The notes under the pieces are model-generated. The model was not told the DNA's origin and ran no database searches. It saw nothing but the letters and a program-made list of their open reading frames with translations. Positions 1 through 7,611 of a stretch of DNA of 64,000 nucleotides are shown piece after piece. Numbering within the stretch: the first letter of the stretch is position 1; every line of letters begins with the position of its first letter. The position numbers and the translations under genes are program-made. The DNA comes from Gordoniibacillus kamchatkensis (GTDB lineage Bacteria; Bacillota; Bacilli; Paenibacillales; NBRC-103111), in assembly GCF_000829455.1 (NCBI RefSeq), contig NZ_JXAK01000034.1:1-64000 (forward strand), given 5' to 3'.

Positions 1-868
1 TCGCCGTATACGGTGTGCCATCTATTGTAACCGTTACAGTTCCACTTGATAGAGAAGATTTCCCCGTCATAGTAGTAGCAGAAGTAGCCGAACCATACTG
101 CTTGCTGGCCCCACCATTAATCACAACTGTTGGTGCTACAGCATTTAGTTGTGTTGCCGCACCTGAAACACCAGGAGCTAGATCCATTCCATCCTTATTG
201 ATGACAGATAAATTTGCAGCTTTTGAAGTTCCAAAATACAATTGGACAGGTGTACTTGCAGTTATGGCAGGAGCCATTTGAGTTATACGACTAATTGGCA
301 CCTGAAAATCCAAAAAGTATTGTCCATTTTCAGCGGGTGTAATTCTCGTACCCGGAACAGTATTTCCGCCGGGAGTTGTTGTCATATAAATTGGTTGTGC
401 ATTTGTTCCGTTTGCATTAGCAATATAAACATAGTCGACAGAAGGTGATTTTCCGTCAACACCTATCGTGGCTTGTTTAACACCATTGACCGCTAACTGA
501 ACTTCCCAAACAGAAGAAAGAAATCCGCCCTTAGAGTCATACGGATTCCCTTTCAATCTTAATCTCACAAAAAAGTTAGTAGAATCGGAAGCTACATACA
601 TAGAAGGCAAATTACCCGTTCCTTCATCTACTCCGCTTGCAACATCAACTTCGATTGGACTGATACCCGGTTCACCGGCAGGGTCGAAAATATAATTCCC
701 ATTACTGTCTGTGTAAGGTGTAAATACAGCTGGCCAAGCTGCAGGGTTGTCACCAAGTGTCGTAATACTTGCCCAAGCAGTTTGAACAGGAATAACTAAT
801 GTTAAAAATAATAAGGCGGTCATCACGGACCCAAACATTTTTTTGTAATTATATTTTAAATATTCCAA
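1..868 (-). CDS. secreted surface protein, N-terminal part (runs off the window)
   Basis: This is the first 289 codons of a longer exported protein; the 3' part lies beyond position 1. I start it at TTG 868 because a TGAGGAAAAG ribosome site sits just upstream (871-880) and because the extra residues add the lysines expected ahead of a signal peptide. An ATG at 838 is the alternative. A hydrophobic stretch ending in a WA(S) cleavage-like site follows, then a mature region rich in Thr, Gly, Asn and Ser with no cysteine, as in extracellular beta-rich proteins of Paenibacillus. The last visible part looks like the start of an Ig-like beta-sandwich repeat. No catalytic motif is visible. It sits downstream of a broken regulator (1166-1700), as the two SLH proteins to its right sit downstream of related regulators. 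Function unknown; surface location is inferred. Confidence 0.7.
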   Translation of the reverse strand, partial: MEYLKYNYKKMFGSVMTALLFLTLVIPVQTAWASITTLGDNPAAWPAVFTPYTDSNGNYIFDPAGEPGISPIEVDVASGVDEGTGNLPSMYVASDSTNFFVRLRLKGNPYDSKGGFLSSVWEVQLAVNGVKQATIGVDGKSPSVDYVYIANANGTNAQPIYMTTTPGGNTVPGTRITPAENGQYFLDFQVPISRITQMAPAITASTPVQLYFGTSKAANLSVINKDGMDLAPGVSGAATQLNAVAPTVVINGGASKQYGSATSATTMTGKSSLSSGTVTVTIDGTPYTA

Positions 869-986
869 CTCTTTTCCTCATTTCTAATGAATGTAAAAAT
901 CCGTTGATAGATGCAATTGTTCGTCATCGTTATCTCACATGAACTTCCCCCATACAGTACTGTTTACTCAAGACACACATAGGACT

Positions 987-1032
987 ATATTAGGTCTCTT
1001 TGTATTAAATACATTAAATTGGCACCTAATAT
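987..1032. promoter_or_regulatory. 9-bp inverted repeat upstream of the surface-protein gene
   Basis: ATATTAGGT (987-995) and ACCTAATAT (1024-1032) form a perfect 9-bp inverted repeat with a 28-base spacer, about 120-165 bases upstream of the TTG start at 868. It may be an operator or a hairpin. The rest of 869-1165 is AT-rich with no convincing gene. Confidence 0.35.
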
Positions 1033-1165
1033 GGAGCTATCATTTTAATCCCTCTAAAAAGGTAAACGAAAGGCGATGTTCTCGTTTGTAAAACAGCGAC
1101 ACCACCATCATTTGGTAAAATTAACCCATGTTCCGATTTGAGCACCTAAATACTATGATCAAGAG

Positions 1166-1537
1166 CTAGCCTGCTCCCACCCCCCCCCCCCGGGCAATGC
1201 GATCTATCGTTTTCTTGATGCGCTTCACCGTTAGTGGCTTCACGATATAGTCCAGTACCCCCATATCAAACGCCTCGATGACATAGTCGGCGTTTGATGC
1301 TAAGAAAGCAATGGAGACGTCAGGTCTGGAAGTTTGGATGACGCTTGCCAGTTGTAGCCCGTGAATGCCGGTAATATTCATGTCTATTTCCAGCAGCACA
1401 AGATCGACGGATGCTATAAGTAACTGCTCCAGAAACTCCTGGGGATTCGTAAAAAGGCTGCAAATCCACACGGTTTCCAACGCTCGCAGCACATTTTCCG
1501 CGTGTCGCAGGGCGAGGGGATCTCCCCCTACGACCAT
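1166..1537 (-). pseudogene. degenerate response-regulator receiver domain ending in a G12 tract
   Basis: A CheY-like receiver fold can be followed from ATG 1537 to the conserved C-terminal lysine in DYIVKPL. The usual acidic pair is weakened (MVVGGDP) and the phospho-acceptor Asp seems replaced by Glu (VLLEIDM), so normal phosphorylation is doubtful. The frame then runs into a C12 homopolymer (1180-1191; G12 on the coding strand), giving a short GGGVGAG tail and a stop. The SARP-type output domain present in the relative at 11047-12206 is missing. It is best seen as a truncated paralogue of that regulator. An open frame continues upstream to 1591, but that extension overlaps another receiver remnant. 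A phase-variable tract or an assembly error cannot be excluded. Confidence 0.6.
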
Positions 1538-1565
1538 TACATGAACCACGGCTTCCCGCCCCCTA

Positions 1566-1685
1566 TAACGCCTTGTTGATCGCCTCGACAACCCCGTTAG
1601 ATGCCTCGCCTGCGATCTAGTGCCCCATCCCGAGGATAATGTCTTTGAGCATCACCCTCATAAACACAGCATCGTCAACGAGCAT
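1566..1685 (-). pseudogene. remnant of a CheY-like receiver domain
   Basis: Reading the minus strand from ATG 1685 gives MLVDDAVFMRVMLKDIILG, the hallmark start of a CheY-type receiver (acidic pair DD and the F-M-R-x-M-L helix). A stop (CTA at 1617-1619) interrupts it, after which the same frame continues as IAGEASNGVVEAINKA, the usual next strand and helix. The fragment then meets the second receiver remnant at 1537. It is too short and interrupted to be functional. It may be a relic of a different response regulator joined to the neighbouring one by rearrangement. Confidence 0.55.
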
Positions 1686-1921
1686 GGTTATCGTTTCTTG
1701 CAGTTGACGAGACAGTTTGCTTATGAATCAGTTACTTGCCTCATGCTGATTCTGCATCTGAACCTTTGGCGTTCGTTTTCTTACCACCGCATGGGTAATA
1801 AGAAGTGGAAGAAAACAATGGACTACCCCCCATCTTCATGTGGTTAGGTAGGATAGCCCATTGATGATTCGTTGATCTATTACTTCGTCCCTATTCGTTT
1901 CTCTGTATGATCTTGAATGAT

Positions 1922-4900
1922 TTAGTCATGATCGATTGACGCTTCTTCAATATCTCCATACGCCCAATAACTCAAACCAACATCTGACCATGTCGGAGTC
2001 ACCCGGGTCAATGGGCTACGGTTCGTCAGACGATTCATCATCGTGATGACTTCGGCACGGGTTGTGTTTGCTTTTGGCCGGAACGTTCCATCCGCATAAC
2101 CTTTCAAGATCCCGGCCTCCGTTGCCGAATTGATGGCATCGCGCGCCCAGCTGTCGAAAATATCGGAGAAAGCGTCTTTTCCTCTGCCTTGCAAGTGCTT
2201 CAGTCTGGCCACGATACCCGCCATTTCTTCTCTGGTAATCGGCTGATTCGGCCGGAATGTTCCGTCTGGGTAGCCGTTCATGATTCCAGCTTTCGTCACA
2301 GCTGCGATTTCTTCCGCGCCCCAGTCCTCATTCGATACATCCGAATAGGTCATCACGTCCAGCCCGGATTTCGAAAGGTGATAGAGCCGGAACAACATGG
2401 CAGCCACTTCCTCGCGGGTTACCTCTCTTTCCGGTCTGAACGTGCGATCCGAATAGCCTTCAATGTACTTCTCATGATGACCTGTTTGCGGAACAGAGGA
2501 CATGTTAGCCACAGCTGTCGTAATCGACTGACTAACGGACTGCTTGGTTTCTTTTCCGCCCACGACAGCAGATATTGTAAAGGTATGGCTGCTTCCCGGC
2601 GTAAGCCCCGTTACTTGGTAACTTGTACCCGTCACATTGGAAGCGATGAACTGTCCGTTATCGTAAATGTTGTACGATGCGGCTCCGGACATCGCATCCC
2701 AACTCAGCGTGACGCTTGTAGACGTAATGTCGCTTGTTTTAAGTCCCGTAGGCATATTGCCACTTGAGACCACGTTGCTAGATCCGGAAGATGATTGCTG
2801 GTTCTGCTGTTGCAAGGTAAAGCTGAACGATACCATAGTTTGCCCTACATGAATGATTCCATTTTGAATATAGCTGTCCGAACCGTTCGTTGCAGAGACA
2901 TTGGTTTGAGTAGCAAGCGTACTGAAAGAGTCATACCCCGATTTCGTTGCTACAATATAGTAGTCTGCATTCGGGAATACCATCCACGCGTATTCCCCTG
3001 CCGAATTCGTGACTTGCGGGTTACGGTTTTGATTCGGCGCAAAGCTGGACAACTCCGGCAGGCTTACGAGCGTATTCGGCGTATGGCCATTTTGCTTGTT
3101 CAGTTCCGTATCCGCCCAGTACAGGCTCATCGTTACTCCGTTAATGGGCTGGCCTGTTGCGGCATCGGTGACGACCCCGTAAGGGTCGATCAGCGAATAG
3201 ACAACGCCCATCTCCCCGTTTTGATCCACATTCACCGTTACCGACGGTCCAGCTAATGTCGTACCGTCCGGTGCTTTAATCTGATACGTTATTTGATACT
3301 GTCCTTGCGGCACGTTATTCACATCAAAGTTGCCGTTCGCATCAATCGTGATTTGTGAATTATAGTTATTCCCGTTCGTTCCTTGTACAATTGCGCTGAC
3401 GTTTCCGGTTCCAAACATGCTGCCTATCGTTGGTTGCGAGTTCGAATTGTTGAAAGCAGGGCTCGAAATCAGCAATTGTCCGCTGATTTTATTTGCAGAA
3501 GCAAAAGTTTGGCCAGTTCCATTTAAAGTTCCTACTTGTGCGGTTTGCGTTCGATTCAGCATTACCGTTTGATTGCCGATCAGCACAGGAGTTTGGATAT
3601 TCACGGTATAGTCCCAATTGCCGCGCGGTACGAAAATCTGATACGTACCATCCGCCCCTGTCGTTACCTGTTGAGAAAAATCCACGATTCCATCCCCGTT
3701 AAAGTCGGCCGACACCGCCACGATCGCTCCTGCAATCGGTTTGCCTGTCACTTTGTCGATCGTGACACCCTGAACCGAGGCTGGCATATAATGAACCGAT
3801 ATGCTTTTCTGTGCCATTAGTCCTTTCGAATCGACGGCTGAGGCTGTGATCGTATTATGGACGGGGGTAACCCCTGAAATCAAAGGTACAATAAACGTCA
3901 TTGTAGCGGTACCGGTCTCATCCGTAACGGCTGTTTGAGTAGAAATGCCGAATCCTTGGAATGTAATCGTTTTGCCCTTCACTGGACTTCCATTATTTAT
4001 ACTGACGACACTGGCTTTTAACGTAATTTGTGACTTCCCGTCTCCTACAACGGAATCTGGAGATGCTTCGAGGCTCAGAGAAATATCAGGAGTGCCGCTT
4101 TGCACCAAGAAGGTTGCCGACGCCGATTTTCCGCCGTAGGAAGCCGTGATCATGGCGGTTCCATTAGCTTTGCCCGTAACGACACCATAAACTACCGTTG
4201 CCACTGTTGGGTTCGATGTATTGAAACTAGTTTTATAAGTCACGTCTACAACACTCTGATCCGAATAGACCGCTTTTATAACCACAGTTTGCGTGGTACC
4301 AACTTGAAGCACTCCGTTGCTCGGGTCAGCTAACAAATCGACGATTGATTCTGCCGTGGTCGTGATGTCGCTGCCAGTCAGCGTGATCAGCTTGAACGAC
4401 ACGACCTTGTTGTTACTGTCCACTTCGTACACGCCGATGTACTTGTTAGTGGTTGCGTCCACTCCGACGATGTCCGAGCCCGACGAATACGGGTCCGTTA
4501 CCCCTGCCCCTGTCGGCACCGGGTCTCCCGCGTTCGGCGTCGGAATGATGCCGGAGGATACCTTCGTTACGAGGCGGTTGCCCGGCCCCGCCGTTGCCGT
4601 CACCTTCGTCGTCGACGGGCCTGTTCCCGGCGACGGCGTCACCGTCAGCGTCGGCGCGGCTGTCGTGATGTCGCTGCCAGTCAGCGTGATCAGCTTGAAC
4701 GACACGACCTTATTGTTGCTGTCCACTTCGTACACGCCGATGTACTTGTTGGTGATTGCGTCCACTCCGGTGATGTCCGAGCCCGACGTATACGGGTCCG
4801 TTACCCCTGCCCCTGTCGGCACCGGGTCTCCCGCGTTCGGCGTCGGAATGATGCCGGAGGACACCTTCGTTACGAGGCGGTTGCCCGGCCCCGCCGTTGC

Positions 4901-6382
4901 CGTCACCTTCGTCGTCGACGGGCCTGTTCCTAGCGACGTCGTCACCGTCAGCGTCGGTACCGGAGTTGATACATTGACGGATGCTGAAGGTGCCGATTGC
5001 AAATTATTGTTAACCGCCGTGACCGTATAAGTGTGGGTTGTGCCTTCAGCCAAGCCCGTCACATTATAAGTCGTACCGGTCACAGTCGTAAGCGGCGTTC
5101 CGTTGTCATACACCTTATACGACGATATGCCCGCCACCGGATTCCATGTTAACGTAGCCCCTGTACTTGTCGCATTGCTTGTCCCCAAATTGGTGGGAGT
5201 TGGCGGAATTGCCAAGGCACTATAGGCTCCTCCCACAGCAATAGCAGTCACGTTTCCGGGAGACGCATTGGGTGTCAAGCCCATATCTAACAAGACCTGT
5301 GCTTGACCGTTGGAGTCCGAATTAATGACTGCCGGGACAGGAGTGATCGGGTTTCCGTTCAGATCTTCAATCGTTCCGCTGTCCGTTTTAAACGTAAGCG
5401 GCGCGCCGGCAACCGGGTTGCCGTTCGCATCCTTTGCCGTCGCTGTCAATTGTGTTTTTCCCGGCTGCCCATAAGCGGCCGTAGTCACCGTAACAGAAGC
5501 AGGTGCTTGCTGGTACGTGTAATTGTTATTAGCCGTATCGATCGGGTCCAGATTATTGTTAAAGTACCATTGCAAAATATCGTGATTTTCCCAAGCCTTT
5601 CCCGTAGCCGACGTAAATCCGGCATAAATCCCGACGCTTCCATTGAAAATCGAATCCAAATCGACATTGGGGGTTACCAATGCCGCTGTCGCAGGACGGG
5701 TCGTTGTATTACTGATATAGACGGACATCGTTTTTGCGCTGCCGTCATAATCAATCCAAGCATAGTGGACAGTTCCGTCCTTCATGTCATAAGAGGTTTT
5801 AGAGATTGCAGTATACCGTGACGGGTTTGTATTATCTACATCGCCGTTTAGTGCCAATCCGATGTAGTTATCGCTGGGATCATGCAAATTCCCAAGCGTG
5901 GGGCCGTTTTGAAAAGTATCGAATTTAACCGCTATGCTCGGTTGAACTCCCCCAATCCCGATCCCACTTCCGGAACCTCCTGCTTGACTCGAAGCCGTTT
6001 GAATCGCAAAGGTAATTCCATCTGCTCCTGGTGCAAACACGCTAGAGTTGCTGGTGCCTTTACCGGTAAATTGAAATCCAAAAAACGTACTGAAGGAATA
6101 GTGATTTCCATTGTTATATATCATGTTTTTGTTAAAAACACTTCCGGCCTGACTTCCAATAGCGGGCGTAAGCCGAAGAACCGACCCGTTAACAAAGCTG
6201 TTTCCGTTGATTTGAAGCAAGCTGTTTAGGCTGGAATTGCTAAAATTATCATACTTGAACGTCACCCACTTAGTCATCGTCGCCGCTTGCGCGGTTCCGG
6301 CAAAGAAACCAGGGAAAATTAAACTGAAAATCAAAAGTAACGGCATTACATACGAGATCAGTTTTTTGGCTCTTCTCTCCAT
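1922..6382 (-). CDS. large SLH-anchored surface protein with L-type lectin, Ig-like and FN3 domains
   Basis: A 1486-residue exported protein. Residues 1-33 are a signal peptide (MERRAKK, hydrophobic core, cleavage near TAQA). About 40-285 resembles a bacterial legume-type lectin (GADGITFAIQ, SIAVKFDTFQ, NYIGLALNGD). Then follow an Ig-like/Big_1-type domain, FN3 (about 393-470), two tandem 101-residue repeats (about 472-674), Big_2-like and invasin-like domains, carboxypeptidase-regulatory/CNA-type domains, a second FN3 (about 1215-1300) and three SLH motifs at the C-terminus (GYSDRTFRP, GYPDGTFRP, GYADGTFRP with TRAE), which in this family bind pyruvylated wall polymer. AGAAGGA lies 5 bases before the ATG. 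It likely acts at the cell surface in adhesion or glycan binding; the ligand is unknown. A disrupted regulator copy lies immediately upstream. Confidence 0.9.
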   Translation of the reverse strand: MERRAKKLISYVMPLLLIFSLIFPGFFAGTAQAATMTKWVTFKYDNFSNSSLNSLLQINGNSFVNGSVLRLTPAIGSQAGSVFNKNMIYNNGNHYSFSTFFGFQFTGKGTSNSSVFAPGADGITFAIQTASSQAGGSGSGIGIGGVQPSIAVKFDTFQNGPTLGNLHDPSDNYIGLALNGDVDNTNPSRYTAISKTSYDMKDGTVHYAWIDYDGSAKTMSVYISNTTTRPATAALVTPNVDLDSIFNGSVGIYAGFTSATGKAWENHDILQWYFNNNLDPIDTANNNYTYQQAPASVTVTTAAYGQPGKTQLTATAKDANGNPVAGAPLTFKTDSGTIEDLNGNPITPVPAVINSDSNGQAQVLLDMGLTPNASPGNVTAIAVGGAYSALAIPPTPTNLGTSNATSTGATLTWNPVAGISSYKVYDNGTPLTTVTGTTYNVTGLAEGTTHTYTVTAVNNNLQSAPSASVNVSTPVPTLTVTTSLGTGPSTTKVTATAGPGNRLVTKVSSGIIPTPNAGDPVPTGAGVTDPYTSGSDITGVDAITNKYIGVYEVDSNNKVVSFKLITLTGSDITTAAPTLTVTPSPGTGPSTTKVTATAGPGNRLVTKVSSGIIPTPNAGDPVPTGAGVTDPYSSGSDIVGVDATTNKYIGVYEVDSNNKVVSFKLITLTGSDITTTAESIVDLLADPSNGVLQVGTTQTVVIKAVYSDQSVVDVTYKTSFNTSNPTVATVVYGVVTGKANGTAMITASYGGKSASATFLVQSGTPDISLSLEASPDSVVGDGKSQITLKASVVSINNGSPVKGKTITFQGFGISTQTAVTDETGTATMTFIVPLISGVTPVHNTITASAVDSKGLMAQKSISVHYMPASVQGVTIDKVTGKPIAGAIVAVSADFNGDGIVDFSQQVTTGADGTYQIFVPRGNWDYTVNIQTPVLIGNQTVMLNRTQTAQVGTLNGTGQTFASANKISGQLLISSPAFNNSNSQPTIGSMFGTGNVSAIVQGTNGNNYNSQITIDANGNFDVNNVPQGQYQITYQIKAPDGTTLAGPSVTVNVDQNGEMGVVYSLIDPYGVVTDAATGQPINGVTMSLYWADTELNKQNGHTPNTLVSLPELSSFAPNQNRNPQVTNSAGEYAWMVFPNADYYIVATKSGYDSFSTLATQTNVSATNGSDSYIQNGIIHVGQTMVSFSFTLQQQNQQSSSGSSNVVSSGNMPTGLKTSDITSTSVTLSWDAMSGAASYNIYDNGQFIASNVTGTSYQVTGLTPGSSHTFTISAVVGGKETKQSVSQSITTAVANMSSVPQTGHHEKYIEGYSDRTFRPEREVTREEVAAMLFRLYHLSKSGLDVMTYSDVSNEDWGAEEIAAVTKAGIMNGYPDGTFRPNQPITREEMAGIVARLKHLQGRGKDAFSDIFDSWARDAINSATEAGILKGYADGTFRPKANTTRAEVITMMNRLTNRSPLTRVTPTWSDVGLSYWAYGDIEEASIDHD
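4361..4966 (-). repeat. two tandem near-identical 303-bp coding repeats
   Basis: The sequence starting CGTGATGTCGCTGCC at 4361 recurs at 4664. Each unit is 303 bases (101 codons) and differs at only a few positions. The units are visibly more GC-rich than the surrounding parts of the gene. They encode repeats that include TKVTATAGPGNRLVTKVSSG. Their length keeps the reading frame, so unequal crossing-over could change copy number without breaking the protein. Confidence 0.9.
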
Positions 6383-6389
6383 TTAATCC

Positions 6390-7225
6390 TTCTACCTCTC
6401 TTCCATCATCGAATAACTTCATAATTGCTTTCAGCATCGGTCTTATCCTTGGAAGGATGAAGTCTAGTTCGTACTAATTTGGGTTCGGCAATTTTGTCGA
6501 AACCCATCGTATTTCCCCGACTTAATCAGGACTTTATAACCATATCACATCGCTCTGAGCAAATTCTGAGCAACAAAAAAGCGGCTCACGCCTTCGACTC
6601 ATCGTCGGCGCTGCCGCTGCATAACCTGGAAAATAATCTTACCGTAGAATCTAACGGAGCAATCCCCAGTTCGTCTTGCAATAGCTTCGAAAATTGTTCG
6701 TAATGCCGAACCATGGGCAGCCGGTCGCCCAGTTTCGCGTACACCTTCAGCATCGTTTCGTTAATCTCGTCGAGGAATGGGTTTTTCTGAAGGGCATTGC
6801 GCAAGCAGTGTGCCGCCGCATGGAACTCTTTGTTGGATAAATAGTAGTCCGCCATCCGTCTCATTAACTCGATATAAGAACACTTGAACTTTTCTTGCGC
6901 TTCGTGCGCCCAAACAAATCCGTCTTCCTCCATATAATCGCCTGTATAAAGGTTTGCTATCTTCTCGAATTCACTGATGAAGCCTGCGGTAACCAGCATC
7001 CCCTCACTTGTGATTCGCTCGAATTCAGCGGCATCGCACTGTCCACTCCGAATCTCCAAACGATAACAGTTGTTTTTGAACTCCAGCGTGTGCTTGCCAC
7101 CGGTACTCGCCAACTTTTTCCTAATGCTATAGACACAGGTGTGCAAAAATGCGGTAACTTGATCCACATTTGCATTCGGCCAAATATCCTTTAGAATCTT
7201 CTCTTTCGCTACGAACGTATTCCTA
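6390..7225. repeat. duplicated segment, copy 1 (matches 10819-11690)
   Basis: From TTCTACCTCTCTTCC near 6390 to CGTATTCCTA at 7216-7225 the sequence is a close copy of 10819-11690, covering the 3' half of a regulator gene and the spacer behind it. Copy 1 has lost about 30 bases in the spacer (around 6490-6500) and carries an extra in-frame stop in the short ORF found in copy 2. It is cut at 7225/7226 by insertion-sequence DNA. Confidence 0.85.
6586..7225 (-). pseudogene. SARP-type response regulator, C-terminal fragment (duplicate)
   Basis: Only the end of the winged-helix DNA-binding domain and the bacterial transcriptional activator (BTAD, TPR-like) domain remain. Residues such as NNCYRLEIRSG and LQDELGIAPLDSTVRLF match the complete relative at 11047-12206 almost letter for letter. 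The receiver domain and the start of the DNA-binding domain are gone; at 7225/7226 the sequence switches to an IS3-type transposase fragment. The open frame continues from ATG 7167, but a protein starting there would lack both receiver and a complete DNA-binding domain. I regard it as a dead duplicate. It lies directly upstream of the SLH protein gene at 1922-6382. Confidence 0.8.
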
Positions 7226-7471
7226 CTTTTTTAGGAAAGCAACCTCCGCCCGAAGCCGCTCATTCTCATACTCCAACTTCTTCACGGCGAGTTTGTGTTG
7301 CTCGGATTCGTTCAACTCTTCTGCCGCTTTCTCGCGTCCCCGACCGTCCTGCAATGCATCCTGCCCGCTATCCTCATACTTTTTGACCCACTGGTACACT
7401 TTGTTATAGGACACCTTAAACTGCTTTGCTGTCTTTCCGTAGTTGCGCTCAGCTAACTTCTCTATAGTCAC
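7226..7471 (-). mobile_element. IS3-family transposase orfA remnant
   Basis: The minus strand encodes about 82 residues of an IS3-type OrfA: a helix-turn-helix (KTAKQFKVSYNKVYQWVKKY) followed by a leucine-zipper-like helix ending AEVAFLKK. The coding strand ends in AAAAAAG (7232-7226), the A-AAA-AAG slippery heptamer IS3 elements use for -1 frameshifting into orfB. OrfB is absent because regulator DNA follows at once. An in-frame stop lies shortly upstream of the GTG at 7471, so the N-terminus is also cut. The element is inactive; its outer boundary toward 7520 cannot be fixed by eye. Confidence 0.75.
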
Positions 7472-7517
7472 TAATTTTTTCTATAGCTGTATATGTGTCC
7501 GGTTTTGACAAAGAAAT

Positions 7518-7572
7518 ACTCCCCTCCAAGTAGCCGGTTTATTTTTTAAACCTGTCTACTTAAAGGGGAGCA
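7518..7572. repeat. long imperfect hairpin near the IS remnant
   Basis: CTCCCCTCCAAGTAG...CCGGTTTA and TAAACC...CTACTTAAAGGGGAG form a long imperfect stem around a short T-rich loop. It lies between the SLH gene stop (7612) and the IS fragment. It could be a terminator for the SLH gene, although no clean T run follows on the minus strand, or part of the insertion-sequence end. Confidence 0.5.
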
Positions 7573-7611
7573 TATCAATAATACTGCTCGGGAGCAGCCC
7601 TTTCAACTGGA

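Noticed and set aside
4317-5030. 237-codon plus-strand frame
   Set aside because: Mirror of the 303-bp repeats in the SLH gene; its own repeats are a by-product.
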